Shown here: positions 35,786 through 45,314 of the stretch, in pieces
Layout of the letters: each line of letters opens with the position of its first letter
Numbering within the stretch: the first letter of the stretch is position 1
Origin: Bin87 sp963692995
GTDB taxonomy: Bacteria > Chloroflexota > Dehalococcoidia > Lucifugimonadales > UBA3495
Direction: 5' to 3'
Assembly: GCA_963692995.1 (NCBI GenBank)
Contig: OY843611.1
Span: 2,852,001-2,916,000 of the forward strand
DNA: 64,000 bases
Position numbers and translations under genes: made by a program
Notes under the pieces: generated by a model
Database searches by the model: none
Told to the model about the DNA's origin: nothing
What the model saw: the letters and a program-made list of their open reading frames with translations, nothing else

Positions 35786-36577
35786 ATGTCCACCGCTTAC
35801 GCTTACGCCAACGCCCCACGCCGCGCCCTGGCCCGACGCTTGCAGGATCAAGTCGGCGCCGACACCCTGGCCGAATGCTTGGGCGTGACGCCTGACGCTC
35901 TGCCCGACCTGCTGGCCGACGCGGTTCCCTGGCCCAGCGCAGCCCTGGCCGGACTGGTGCGGCTGGCCCAACGAGTGGATCGGGCCAGCCCGGCGCAACC
36001 GGCTCCGCCGCCGGCAGAACCGTCGTCGCAATCGCAACCGTCTCTGCAATCGCAACCGTCACCGCAACCGCAACCGCCGCCCAACGCCGCGCCGCCGCTG
36101 ATCTCCAAAGCAGCCCGACAGCAGGACCTCTATCGCCTCGTCGCCCTGGCCCGCCTGTGGGGCCTCAGCGACCAATTGCCCTTTGATGAATTCTGCCGCC
36201 TTCAGGAACTTCTCGCCCAGCTGGAACTGGCCCTGATCTTGGATTTCGGAGTCAGCGCTCCCCTGCCCGGCGAAAGATGGGACCTGCGCCGCCAGTGGCG
36301 GGAGGCCGAAACGCGCCTCAGCCGACTGCGGGAAATCCGCCAGGCCCGCGCCGCCTGGCAGCGCCGGGGCTGGCGACGCTGGCGGCCGGCCGGCAAACTA
36401 CCCGATCCCGCCGCTCTGCTGCGCCAACTCATGGCCGAAGCCGACCGGCTGACCGTCGCCGCCGACGATTGCCCCGGCCCGGCCGGCGGCCTGGTTCTCA
36501 ACCGCGCCGGCCTGGAGCCAATCCTGCAAGCCCGCTGGCGACAACCCTCCGCTGGAACCCCCGCAACCGCGCCTTAG
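35786..36577 (+). CDS. Hypothetical protein with Pro/Gln linker
   Basis: 263 aa from the ATG at 35786 (35759 is an alternative; neither has a clear ribosome site). The N-terminus resembles a small helical DNA-binding fold (ALARRLQDQVGADTLAECLGV, TPDALPDLL). A QPSLQSQPSPQPQ linker follows (about 70-110), then a helical C-terminal half rich in Arg/Leu (LRRQWREAETRLSRLREIRQ). Convergent with the sigma factor, sharing 4 bp at the stops. It could be a regulator, but no family is recognised. Confidence 0.55.
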   Translation: MSTAYAYANAPRRALARRLQDQVGADTLAECLGVTPDALPDLLADAVPWPSAALAGLVRLAQRVDRASPAQPAPPPAEPSSQSQPSLQSQPSPQPQPPPNAAPPLISKAARQQDLYRLVALARLWGLSDQLPFDEFCRLQELLAQLELALILDFGVSAPLPGERWDLRRQWREAETRLSRLREIRQARAAWQRRGWRRWRPAGKLPDPAALLRQLMAEADRLTVAADDCPGPAGGLVLNRAGLEPILQARWRQPSAGTPATAP

Positions 36578-37722
36578 TCCAGCCAGTCCCGCAGGGACCG
36601 CGCCCCCGCTTGCTCCCGCAATAAGCCCAAGGCTCGCGTCTCAATCTCCGGCAGACGATCCTCGTCAATTCCTATCAGCAGCGCCGTCTCCGCCGGACTG
36701 CGCTCCCCTTCCGCCGCCAGGCCGTAGCGCAATCGGATTACTTGGGCCTCTAGCTCCGGCAGTCGGTTCAGTAGCCCGTCCATCTCTTGACTCAAGCCGC
36801 TGTCCAGACAGTCCGCCATGGTGTGGTCGGCGGCGGCCAGCAGCCCCGCGTTCCGCTCTTGCTCCGCCGTCTCGTCGTAAAGCAAAGCGTCCAACGATAG
36901 CGTCTGCCGGTTCAGCTCCCCCTCGGCCGGCTCCGCCTGCCGCGCCCGCTCCTGGGTCACCCGCTCGTTCAGATAAATCCCGTAGCCCTGGCGCAGCCCG
37001 CCGCGCTTGACCGCCGTCCGAATGTAAAACCGCGCCAGCGTGCCAAAGCGGTTGCCCCGACGGTGATCGTAACGGTTCAGCGCCTGCAACAGCCCCCAGC
37101 GGCCTTCCTGCTCCCGGTCTTCCTGGGGCATATCTCCGCAGTCGCTCTCCCGGGCGATGCGCTGGATCAGCGGCTCATAGGCTACCAATAACGCTTCCCG
37201 ACTAGCCTCGGCAGCTTGTCGCCAGCCCCGTCCGTCTTCCGTTAACGCCGGCTCCAGCCGCCGCAACTCCCGTCGCAACCGCCGTCCATCCCGTGCGCGC
37301 TCCGCTAAATCGGACAGCGGCCCAGCCCACTGCGCCGCCGCCGGCGACAACGCCAGCCGGCATAATGACAATTCCGCCAGCAACTCAAGCGATGGCTCGC
37401 TGCCCAAGGCCCGCGCCAGCCGTCGGCTGACGCCGCGACTAATGCACCCGTCAATCACATCGGCAACGAAGGGGTCTTCCTGAAAATCGGATACTGTCGG
37501 GTTTTCCAGCCAGGGCCGCCGCAATCGGGTCAGCGACCGGGCGATTAGCCGGCTCCCGGCGATTTCCTCAAGGAGCAGCGCGTTGGCTCCCGCCGGGTCC
37601 GGCGCGTCATTCAGCGCGGCGGACAGTTTCCGCGCCACGGCGATGTTCAGCAAATGACGCTGTTCCGCGGAGTAATCGAGCATAGGGCCGGTTTCCGTCG
37701 CCGGGGTCTCAGTCCCCGGCAT
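36574..37722 (-). CDS. Sigma-70 family RNA polymerase sigma factor
   Basis: About 382 aa from the ATG at 37722, or 369 from 37683; no strong ribosome site decides. A helical N-terminal half (about 1-210) includes an insertion-like region. Region 2 is clear: YEPLIQRIARESDCGDMPQ, EDREQEGRWGLLQALNRYD and GNRFGTLARFYIRTAVKR. Region 4: LNRLPELEAQVIRLRYGL, then SPAETALLIGIDEDRLPEIE, a helix-turn-helix. It directs RNA polymerase to a promoter class; being encoded inside the conjugative region, it probably serves element genes. Divergent from the lipoprotein-led channel operon. Confidence 0.8.
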   Translation of the reverse strand: MPGTETPATETGPMLDYSAEQRHLLNIAVARKLSAALNDAPDPAGANALLLEEIAGSRLIARSLTRLRRPWLENPTVSDFQEDPFVADVIDGCISRGVSRRLARALGSEPSLELLAELSLCRLALSPAAAQWAGPLSDLAERARDGRRLRRELRRLEPALTEDGRGWRQAAEASREALLVAYEPLIQRIARESDCGDMPQEDREQEGRWGLLQALNRYDHRRGNRFGTLARFYIRTAVKRGGLRQGYGIYLNERVTQERARQAEPAEGELNRQTLSLDALLYDETAEQERNAGLLAAADHTMADCLDSGLSQEMDGLLNRLPELEAQVIRLRYGLAAEGERSPAETALLIGIDEDRLPEIETRALGLLREQAGARSLRDWLD

Positions 37723-37795
37723 GCGCGTTTGTCCCGGAATATACCCTGCGCCCCCGGAACCGCGCAAGGCCGGAGCGTCATCGCCGGCGCAGTCT

Positions 37796-37802
37796 GTTAT
37801 CT
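37796..37802 (+). promoter_or_regulatory. GTTATCT motif
   Basis: GTTATCT 31 nt before the GTG start at 37834, in the intergenic region shared with the divergent sigma gene. Confidence 0.35.
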
Positions 37803-37833
37803 GCCGGACAGTCGTGAAAGGAGGTCCCGGTTC

Positions 37834-38472
37834 GTGCTGCGGCCGTTTTTGCTCATCGCCGTCGGTTTCCTGCTGACCCTCGCCCTGGCCGCCTGCGGCG
37901 GCGGCGGCCCGTCCAACGATGATGATGATCTGGACCTGGATATTGACTTTTCCGTGGAGGGGGGCGTTTTGAGCGTTGACGAAATGCAGGTGCTGGCGCA
38001 AAGCCGCCTGGCGCGGGTCGATTTCCTCGTCGGCTGGCTGACTCTCGCCGAATCCTTTCAGGAAAAGAGCCGCGGCCTGCGCCAGCTCGCCGAGCTGGAA
38101 CGGACCGGTCTTGACGTGCGTTGGGTACGGCAAGTCCATGACCTCAGCCGAAAGAACGACCTGATCTATGCCGAAGCCCAGCGCCTGGCTCCGCCCCAGG
38201 AAGCCGGCCAGGCTTACGCCCAACTGCTGGCCGACTTTACCGCCGGCGTCGATTCCTTTCACCTGTCCAGCGGAAGATTGCTTGACGCCGCCATCATTTT
38301 CGGCCCCGCCTCGCGGGCTTACGACGATCTCAATGCGCTGGATCAAACGGCTTTCGACTCGGCCCGCCGGCAGGCCCGCTTTTATGAAATGGACGCCGCC
38401 CTGCTGCTGCAACGGACCGTAGCCGGACTGGAAGACGCCATTGACGCCTTGCAGGTTGGCGACGGGGAATGA
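37834..38472 (+). CDS. Lipoprotein, first gene of channel operon
   Basis: 212 aa. The GTG at 37834 is chosen because AAAGGAGG lies nine nt upstream and it opens a perfect lipoprotein signal (LRPFLLIAVGFLLTLALAACG, Cys at residue 21). An Asp-rich tether (DDDDLDLDIDF) follows, then about 160 residues of helices (AQSRLARVDFLVGWLTLAES, WVRQVHDLSRKNDLIYAEAQ) resembling helical-bundle lipoproteins. Likely exposed on the outer face of the membrane as part of the conjugation apparatus. Followed after 24 nt by the next gene. Confidence 0.7.
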   Translation: MLRPFLLIAVGFLLTLALAACGGGGPSNDDDDLDLDIDFSVEGGVLSVDEMQVLAQSRLARVDFLVGWLTLAESFQEKSRGLRQLAELERTGLDVRWVRQVHDLSRKNDLIYAEAQRLAPPQEAGQAYAQLLADFTAGVDSFHLSSGRLLDAAIIFGPASRAYDDLNALDQTAFDSARRQARFYEMDAALLLQRTVAGLEDAIDALQVGDGE

Positions 38473-38496
38473 TGAACCAAAAGGCCGGAGGCTGCG

Positions 38497-39669
38497 ATGA
38501 TGGCTGAGGATCAACGAAATTTCGACTACGGGGATGCGTCCGGGCGGCCACCGGACAATCCTCCTTTCGGGGCGGCTCCGCCGGGCGGTTTGGGCGGTTC
38601 CGGCCATCCTGCCGCTCCGCCCGGCGGCCCCACTGCTCCGCCGGGCAACCCCGGCTACCCCGGCGATCCCGGCAATCCCAATTACCCCGGCTACGCCGGC
38701 GGTCCCGGTTATGATCCCGCCGGCTCCTATCAATACCCCTATCCCGTCGCTGCCAACGGCGGCTGGAAAGCCCTGCTCCGTCGCCCGGTCGTTCTGCTCG
38801 GCCTGGCCCTGGCGCTGCTGCTCCCGATTAGCGTCGGAGCGCTTTTCCTGCTGCAAAGCGGCGCCGATAGCAATGACGCCAACCTTGAAACTTCTGACGA
38901 TGCCCTGGTTCCGAACCTCGATTTGGACTTGGACTTGGACCTGGACTCGCCGACGCCGGAACCCGTCGCTACTCCCGATGCCGATGCCCTGCTGCATCAG
39001 CTGGCCCAGCTCGGCTTTACCCCGCCGGCGACGGCTCCCGATCCCGCCGCGCCGGCCGGCCCCGGCAATAACTCCGCCGCTCCGCCCGGCGCCGCTCCTT
39101 GGACCTCCTTCGCCCAAAGCGGCGGCGTCGAACAAGACCCCTTGCCCCGAACCGCCGCTCCCGCCGCTGCGCCGAGCCTGATCGAAATCGACGTTATCTA
39201 CCGCCTCGGTCCCGCAACCTGGCACCGGATTCAAGCCCATGTGATGATGCAGCAACTGTCCATTCAGCCCCTCAGCGAATGGGATGCTTCCTACAGCGCT
39301 GGCCGGCTGGCCCTGGCCCAGGGACATCTGGAAAGGGCGGCGGCGGCATCAAGCCCCGTCGAACAGGATTTGCAAAACGATGCGCTCAACCTGGCTACGC
39401 GCGTCCGGGAATATGTCGCAATGATGCTGGACGGCCAGCGGCACCTCGAAGACGCTTACGACCTGCTGGCGGAAATGCAACGGGCGCTGGACGGCAACGC
39501 AGACGGCTGGTATGGCCTCACTGAGGAAGAACGGGGTCAGTTGAACCGGATTGCCTCCGACGATCTGTTGCAGGCATTGTTCGCCTTCGACCGGATCATG
39601 CAAACCTACGGCTGCTCGATCTGCGGCGAAGTCTATCGCCAGCCCGCCGAACCGGGCCGGCCCTCGTGA
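38497..39669 (+). CDS. Membrane-anchored protein with Pro/Gly-rich N-terminus
   Basis: 390 aa; GGAGG precedes the ATG. Residues 1-85 are disordered Pro/Gly/Tyr-rich (PGNPGYPGDPGNPNYPGYAG). One membrane segment lies at about 95-117 (PVVLLGLALALLLPISVGALF). An Asp-rich strip with LDLDLDLDLD and a Pro/Ala linker follow, then a helical C-terminal domain (about 225-390) with YSAGRLALAQGHLERAAA and CSICGEVYRQ at the end. The helical domain resembles that of the preceding lipoprotein, suggesting related bundles. The last four bases overlap the next GTG. Confidence 0.65.
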   Translation: MMAEDQRNFDYGDASGRPPDNPPFGAAPPGGLGGSGHPAAPPGGPTAPPGNPGYPGDPGNPNYPGYAGGPGYDPAGSYQYPYPVAANGGWKALLRRPVVLLGLALALLLPISVGALFLLQSGADSNDANLETSDDALVPNLDLDLDLDLDSPTPEPVATPDADALLHQLAQLGFTPPATAPDPAAPAGPGNNSAAPPGAAPWTSFAQSGGVEQDPLPRTAAPAAAPSLIEIDVIYRLGPATWHRIQAHVMMQQLSIQPLSEWDASYSAGRLALAQGHLERAAAASSPVEQDLQNDALNLATRVREYVAMMLDGQRHLEDAYDLLAEMQRALDGNADGWYGLTEEERGQLNRIASDDLLQALFAFDRIMQTYGCSICGEVYRQPAEPGRPS

Positions 39670-40577
39670 AGGAGCCCGCCGCCATCCTGCCCCGCCGGCG
39701 CCGCGGTCGCCGCCGCTGGCTCTGGCTGCTCGCGCCGACTCTGCTGGCCGCCGCTTTCTGGTGGACTAGCCAGTCCACGGCGGAACCGGCCGCCGCGCCG
39801 CCGGAGTCCGGCGACCCCGCCCGCTCCCGTCCGGCCGGCGCCGGCTTGCCGCCTCCTTTCGCCGGCGCCGGCCCAAGCGGCCCGCCTCCCTCTCCTCAGG
39901 CCACGTCCGCGGTTTCCGCCGGGCGACGTTCCTTTCCCGACGCCAGCCCGCAAGGGAACCCGCCGCCGGTGATCCGGCGCTATCCCAAAGCACCCCATCA
40001 CGCCCTGCCCGCGCCGGGCCGCGTGGACCGCGCCTCCTGGTATCGGGAACAAACCCGGTATCTCCAGCGGGCCGTAGATAATGTCTTTACCCTGCTGCGC
40101 TATACGCTGGCTCAGGATCCGGAATACTGGGATCAAGCCTGGGGACAAAGACTGCACTACGCCGCCGCCGGGCTGTCCCAGCATTACGCCCAGGGCGAAA
40201 TAGCCCTGTGGCAACTGGCGCCGGACCGCTGGCGCTGCGACGCCGCCCTGGACGCCGCTCTTCAGGAACAGGTCAGCGTCGGCTGCCCCGCCGCCGCCGA
40301 ACTCCGGCAACTGGCAATCGTCTGGCGGCAGCTCGGACTGCTCAACCGCGAGCTCGAACTGCTGGGCCGCGTCGCGGCGCATTATGAAAACGACGGCGGG
40401 ACCCGCGGCCTACGGGCGGAGGCCCTGCTCAGCGCAGTGGCCCGTCTGGAAGTCGCCCACGGGAGCCTGGAAGCGGAACGCCAGGCCCTGACCGCCCTGG
40501 GCCGACGCTACGAATTACGGATTCAGACGGCGGCGCCGCCGCTGGCCCGGCTGGCCCGGCTGGCCCGGCGCGATTAG
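39666..40577 (+). CDS. Membrane-anchored helical protein
   Basis: 303 aa; the GTG start overlaps the previous stop (GTGA), so translation is probably coupled. A basic N-terminus (RRRRGRRR) is followed by a membrane segment (WLWLLAPTLLAAAFWW) and a Pro/Ala/Gly linker to about residue 120. A helical domain follows: SWYREQTRYLQRAVDNVFTL, WLQAP-like repeats and LGLLNRELELLGRVAAHYEN. Probably a periplasm- or exterior-facing component of the transfer apparatus; no family recognised. Confidence 0.65.
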   Translation: MKEPAAILPRRRRGRRRWLWLLAPTLLAAAFWWTSQSTAEPAAAPPESGDPARSRPAGAGLPPPFAGAGPSGPPPSPQATSAVSAGRRSFPDASPQGNPPPVIRRYPKAPHHALPAPGRVDRASWYREQTRYLQRAVDNVFTLLRYTLAQDPEYWDQAWGQRLHYAAAGLSQHYAQGEIALWQLAPDRWRCDAALDAALQEQVSVGCPAAAELRQLAIVWRQLGLLNRELELLGRVAAHYENDGGTRGLRAEALLSAVARLEVAHGSLEAERQALTALGRRYELRIQTAAPPLARLARLARRD

Positions 40578-40605
40578 CGCCGCCTGGCCGCCGGGATCGC
40601 TAACC

Positions 40606-41382
40606 GTGCTGCGACTTTTTCAACTAGCCACGCTGGCCGCGCTGGCCCTCGTCTGGTCGGCCTGCTGGTCCGCCGGTTCGCCGCTGCCGCCGGCGCCGCT
40701 GCCTACGGTGGCCCGCGCTACGGCGACGCCGGTTCCGCCCGCTCCCGAAATAGTCGCCGCAACCCGGCAGGCGGCGGAACGCATTCGCTTGCGCGAACAG
40801 CACGGCGAACTCTTGCAGCGATCCGCCGTCGCGCCGGGGGATTTCAACCCCCAAGGCCATTTGCTAGGCTCCGTCCAGCAGGCCCAGCGGGACCGGGCGC
40901 GCGCCGCCGCCGCCCGCGACGCCGGGCTGACCCCGCGGACGGCCCCGGACCCGCCTCAGTTCGTCCGGCCCTACTGGTATCGGGACGGCGCCGGCGACCT
41001 GACCCCGCCGGGAGTGAATTCCCCCTACGCCGATCTGCTGCCGCCGGCACGGGCCTGCGCGCCTTACAGCGCCCTGGCCGACGGCCCGCGACGGAACGAT
41101 TTCTACCGGGAACTCTATCGGCACGTCGCCGAACTGCTGCCCGTATCACCGCCGTCCCAGGATGATTTTCTGGCGCAAACTCAGGAACAATTGGCCTGGG
41201 AACTGCTGCCCGGTCCCGGTCCCGACGTCCGCCTGCGCCTTTGGCTGACCTTCCTGCACGACGGAGGACGTTATCTGATCGGCGGTGAAGCGCTAGGCGC
41301 GCTGGAAGACGTGGATCACGTCCGCTGTCCCGTCTTCGGAAGTTTCGATCATCAGTCGGTAGAGCTGGCGAGGCTGGAATGA
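40606..41382 (+). CDS. Lipoprotein-like secreted protein
   Basis: 258 aa; GTG start. Signal RLFQLATLAALALVWSACW with a possible lipobox Cys at about residue 20, then a Pro/Ala/Thr linker, a charged helix (RQAAERIRLREQHGELLQRS) and a C-terminal alpha/beta domain (WELLPGPGPDVRLRLWLTFLHDGGRYLIGGE). The stop overlaps the ATG of the TrbL-like gene (ATGA). Function unknown, but its position makes it a probable surface component of the conjugation machine. Confidence 0.65.
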   Translation: MLRLFQLATLAALALVWSACWSAGSPLPPAPLPTVARATATPVPPAPEIVAATRQAAERIRLREQHGELLQRSAVAPGDFNPQGHLLGSVQQAQRDRARAAAARDAGLTPRTAPDPPQFVRPYWYRDGAGDLTPPGVNSPYADLLPPARACAPYSALADGPRRNDFYRELYRHVAELLPVSPPSQDDFLAQTQEQLAWELLPGPGPDVRLRLWLTFLHDGGRYLIGGEALGALEDVDHVRCPVFGSFDHQSVELARLE

Positions 41383-44300
41383 AAAGGCGCAATCGACAAC
41401 GCCGGATGCCCGGCCAAAGCGCCGGAGGCCGGATAACGGGACGCCGGATAACCTGGCGCCAGCGGCGGAACGCCGGACGAATGCCCGCCTTATTGCTGGC
41501 CCTCGCCGCGGTGATCGGCGCGACGCTCCTCTTCCGGCCGCCGCCGGCGGTGATCGAAGCTCAGTACGACGCAAGAGCGCAAGGCGGCGCCGATGCCCAG
41601 TGTTGGACCTCAGCCAACGGCTTCGCTCCGGCCCACGCCAGCGGCAGTCGCGTCAGCGTGGATCGCCGCTTCTTCAGCCCCGGACCGGAATCCGGCGCAA
41701 CCGATTACCTGGATATCCGCGACCCGCTGACCAATATGGCCGACTACCGCTTCGACGCCCAGTGGCTCCGCAGTTTTACCACCGATGAAAATTACGACCC
41801 GCTGAAACTGCGCGACTATCAGGCCGGCCAGGCGGCGCAGGCTAATGACGGACGGAAGGAACTGATCGTCGATCCCGGCCTGGGCCTGACCACGCCGGCT
41901 CTGGTGGGCCAACTCAAGGGCTTTCCCGTGATGAGCGGCGACGCTACCGTCGATTCCGGGGATGGCGAAGGCTCCACCACTACTACCCTAAATCTAAAAA
42001 CCATCAGAGTAGATGTGGACCACGAGTTGAGCGCGCAATATCCGGCGCAATCGGCCCTGGCCGACGCCGGCATTGACCTGGATAATCCGCCGGCTAATCT
42101 GCTGGATTGGATTCAGGACACCGGGCCAGCGCCCGCCGACGGCTCTCCGCTGGTGGAAAAGCCCAATGGACTGATTACCGAACGACAGCTGATGCTGGAT
42201 TCCGACAATCCGCTGGTTGATTTCGCCAGCGGAGATTTCGACGATGCCGACTCCCGCCTCGCCGCCCTGGGCCGCCACTTCTGGCCGAACCTGGCCGATG
42301 ACCGGCTGGCCGTGGTCATCAAGCTCAATGAGGCGTATCGGCAGGATGAAGGGAACGGCGCCGGGGCGCGCAAACGCTTTCAGGGCGGCCGTGCGCTGCG
42401 TGATCCGGTGGACGGAACACCCCGGCAGTCTTACCTGTGGCCGCAGCCGCCGCCGCGCTCGCTGCCGGAGGCGGCATCGCTGACCGGCGGCGAGATCCGC
42501 TGGCCGGCGGACTTCGCCGCCCTTTCCTGGCACCTTTATGCCGTCAATAACTTGGATTCCCGAACTTACGGGGACTACGATCTCGGCCCTTCCCTGGCCG
42601 GGTCGGAGCCGGCCGATGCCGCCGCCATGGCGAAAAATATCTTCGGCGACGCTGCTGCCGAGTGGCTGGAGGTCATGGATGATGATGATGACGCCGACGG
42701 TCGCAAAGCAGTCCGGCGTATGCCGGATAACATACCGGCGCCGCCGACGGACCGGCCGGAATTGCGGCAGCGTCCGCTGCTGCCTTTTCAGCAAGGCGTC
42801 AATTGGACCGGCGGCGCGGGCCGACTGGTCAACGCCGGCGTCGTCGCTCCGGCCGATGGCGAACCCATGCCCGGAACCGCCGGACGCAACAGCTTCATCC
42901 AGTTTGAAATCAGGGACGGCGCCGGACCCCATTATCCCCAGCCCGGCGTCCGGCCGGATCAGGGTCATATCCCCACGCTGTTCGATGCGGACAGCCGGTT
43001 TCAAATCAATCCCAATCGGCCTTATCTGCTGGTCGTCGCTTTTTACGAAACCGAGTTTGACGAAGCCGGCCGAGAGCGATTCCGCCGGGTCCTCTGCCGG
43101 GTCGCCGTAGATCCCGCTATTACCCTGCGCGGGTCCGACGCCCATGTCAGCGAGGGTTCAGCAGCCACGCCGGAAGTGGCCCGGACCAATCAGGGCGAAG
43201 GGCAGCAAGGCGTCTTTCGCCGCATGGCCCGCCGCTTGGAGGAAATCTCCCAGTTTGATGTCAGCCTGCCCCGGATGCTGTTCAACTACGGCAAAATGAA
43301 ACTGGGCGAAGAAGTCGCCGCCGTCGCCAGCGAAACCTCCGCGCAAACCCAGCAACTGCTCAGCCAAAAAGTCTTTCAGGGCCACGCCGACAACGATCCC
43401 CGCTGGCAAGAATGGGAAGACGCCGCGCAAGCTCATAGCAGCATCGCTTTTGGCGGCGTGGACGGCCTGCCCGACAGCAGCCTGCAACTCCCCCGACCGG
43501 AACTGCAAATCGAACAGATCGATGGAGAGTACGCCACGACGCTGGAGAAGAAAAGGGGCAATGATTGGGAACTGACTCCGAAATATCAGGTGTGGAACCC
43601 CGAAACCCAGGAATGGGGCTTAATCAGCCACGAAGACGTCGGCCTCAGCCGGGACACTTGGGAAGTAGGCTGCCCCGATGGTATCTGCCCACCGGGCTAC
43701 GCCGACTCCGATAAGTTCCTGCCCAAAGTTCCAGTAACCTGGACGGCGCCGGGCGGCGATCACGACGGCTACCGCGTCTGCGTCGTTTCCGACCCCCGAT
43801 CCGCCGCCGTCTGGCGCTATCAACAAGTCAACGGCGACGGCGATCCAATCTATCAGCCCGCGCCGGCTTCCGCAGAGCAGTGCTTCAACCTGCCCCGGTT
43901 TGTGAATAACGCCGGTTCTTACGCGGATCTGGCCGCCTCCGGCCTGGAGCTGGGGCATGGCGGCAACGCTTTCGCCAACGTCGGCTTTGATCCCGACACA
44001 GACGCGGACACGCATCCGCACCTGAAAGATTTTACCGACTACGCTCAGCAGCGCCTGCTGCTGCCCGTCGGCTTCGTCCATCAGATCAGAGTCGCTGCCT
44101 ACTTCGGCGTGCCGGAGTGGGCCGAGGCCGCCGCAATACGGCACTCCGCCGACGGCCTGCGCCTGGGCGTCTTCTCCCCCGTAATCACCCTCTCCGGCGC
44201 CGATGCCACTTGCCACGGCTTTGTTGCGGCCGGTTCAGGACCTGTCCACGATTTCCAGCGCGCCGCCGGCTGCGCCGACCCCGCCGCCCTTGACGCCCTC

Positions 44301-45230
44301 GACCCCCTCGACGGCTTCTGGGCGCTGGCCGGCGACACCATCTGCCAGGACATTTTCACCGGCATTCCCGCGCACTTCACCTACGACTCCGGCGTGATCC
44401 GCCGCGGCTGGAGCGTAATGTGGATCGTCGCGCTTATCCTCATCCCCGTTATCCTTTTCTGGGAACTGCTGCGCCTTTCCGCCGGCGCCTGGTTCGGCGA
44501 AGGCGGCGTCGTCGTCCTCCGCAACCTCTTTCCCCGCATTATCCTGGCCCTGCTGCTGGTCTGCCTCAGTTTCTACATCTGTCAGGCCCTGATCGGCTTT
44601 ACTTCCGCGCTAACCTGCTACGTCAGCCAGTCCCTGGACGTCAGCCTGGCCAGCGTGGCGACCAGCGGATTATTCGGGTTTTTCAAATCGGTTATTGCAT
44701 TCGCCCAAACCGGCGGCAATCACGCGGTTCTCCTGACCATCTTGGCCTTGCTGATGCTCGTCGCCATGCTGGCTATGTTCATCAAACTGGTCTTGCAGCT
44801 GCTGCTGCGCGTCGTCGTCATCTCGGTTTTGGTCGTCCTGGCTCCCGTCGCTATGGCCCTGTCCCTTTCCGACAGCACCCTGGGCTGGTCCCGCAAGTGG
44901 CTGGGCATCCTGCTGGCGACCCTTTTCCAGCAAGTCCTGATTGTCGTTACCCTCTTTGTGGGCATGGGCATCATCGACCAAATGAACTGGTTCGGCGGCA
45001 ACCTGGGAGTCAGGCTGGTCCCCGATTACGGCGAACTTTGGCACGTAATCACCCAGTCGGTCATGGCCTTTCTCGTCTTTTACCTGGCCGGGAAAATTCC
45101 GGCCATGGTCAATCCCACCATGGGCGCCGTCTTCGGCCAGGTCTGGGACGAAGTTCGCCGCAGCGGACAGTCCACGGCCATGATGGCCCTGGCCATGGGC
45201 CGAAGGATCGGGTCCGGCATGGTCCGCTGA
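41379..45230 (+). CDS. TrbL/VirB6-like channel protein with large extracellular domain
   Basis: 1283 aa. A basic N-terminus with one membrane segment (about 34-53) is followed by about 950 residues predicted outside the membrane. These contain Asp/Pro-rich segments and FN3-like pieces (VPVTWTAPGGDHDGYRVCVVS) with several Cys pairs. From about residue 1008 five to seven membrane helices follow (SVMWIVALILIPVILFWELL, IILALLLVCLSFYICQALI, MLVAMLAMFIKLVLQLLL, VVVISVLVVLAPVAMALSL, FQQVLIVVTLFVGMGIID). The WSRKWLGILLATLFQQ block is characteristic of TrbL/VirB6 proteins. A polytopic subunit of the inner-membrane channel; the huge exterior domain is unusual and may act in mating-pair contact. Confidence 0.75.
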   Translation: MKRRNRQRRMPGQSAGGRITGRRITWRQRRNAGRMPALLLALAAVIGATLLFRPPPAVIEAQYDARAQGGADAQCWTSANGFAPAHASGSRVSVDRRFFSPGPESGATDYLDIRDPLTNMADYRFDAQWLRSFTTDENYDPLKLRDYQAGQAAQANDGRKELIVDPGLGLTTPALVGQLKGFPVMSGDATVDSGDGEGSTTTTLNLKTIRVDVDHELSAQYPAQSALADAGIDLDNPPANLLDWIQDTGPAPADGSPLVEKPNGLITERQLMLDSDNPLVDFASGDFDDADSRLAALGRHFWPNLADDRLAVVIKLNEAYRQDEGNGAGARKRFQGGRALRDPVDGTPRQSYLWPQPPPRSLPEAASLTGGEIRWPADFAALSWHLYAVNNLDSRTYGDYDLGPSLAGSEPADAAAMAKNIFGDAAAEWLEVMDDDDDADGRKAVRRMPDNIPAPPTDRPELRQRPLLPFQQGVNWTGGAGRLVNAGVVAPADGEPMPGTAGRNSFIQFEIRDGAGPHYPQPGVRPDQGHIPTLFDADSRFQINPNRPYLLVVAFYETEFDEAGRERFRRVLCRVAVDPAITLRGSDAHVSEGSAATPEVARTNQGEGQQGVFRRMARRLEEISQFDVSLPRMLFNYGKMKLGEEVAAVASETSAQTQQLLSQKVFQGHADNDPRWQEWEDAAQAHSSIAFGGVDGLPDSSLQLPRPELQIEQIDGEYATTLEKKRGNDWELTPKYQVWNPETQEWGLISHEDVGLSRDTWEVGCPDGICPPGYADSDKFLPKVPVTWTAPGGDHDGYRVCVVSDPRSAAVWRYQQVNGDGDPIYQPAPASAEQCFNLPRFVNNAGSYADLAASGLELGHGGNAFANVGFDPDTDADTHPHLKDFTDYAQQRLLLPVGFVHQIRVAAYFGVPEWAEAAAIRHSADGLRLGVFSPVITLSGADATCHGFVAAGSGPVHDFQRAAGCADPAALDALDPLDGFWALAGDTICQDIFTGIPAHFTYDSGVIRRGWSVMWIVALILIPVILFWELLRLSAGAWFGEGGVVVLRNLFPRIILALLLVCLSFYICQALIGFTSALTCYVSQSLDVSLASVATSGLFGFFKSVIAFAQTGGNHAVLLTILALLMLVAMLAMFIKLVLQLLLRVVVISVLVVLAPVAMALSLSDSTLGWSRKWLGILLATLFQQVLIVVTLFVGMGIIDQMNWFGGNLGVRLVPDYGELWHVITQSVMAFLVFYLAGKIPAMVNPTMGAVFGQVWDEVRRSGQSTAMMALAMGRRIGSGMVR

Positions 45231-45257
45231 GGGCAAGTCGAATCCGCAACGGGGAAT

Positions 45258-45264
45258 GTTATCT
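45258..45264 (+). promoter_or_regulatory. GTTATCT motif
   Basis: GTTATCT 51 nt before the ATG at 45315, in the 84-bp gap after the TrbL-like gene. Confidence 0.35.
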
Positions 45265-45314
45265 GCTTTTCGTGATGGCAACAGTCTGAATCGCAATAGT
45301 CTGAGGTTCGCAGC

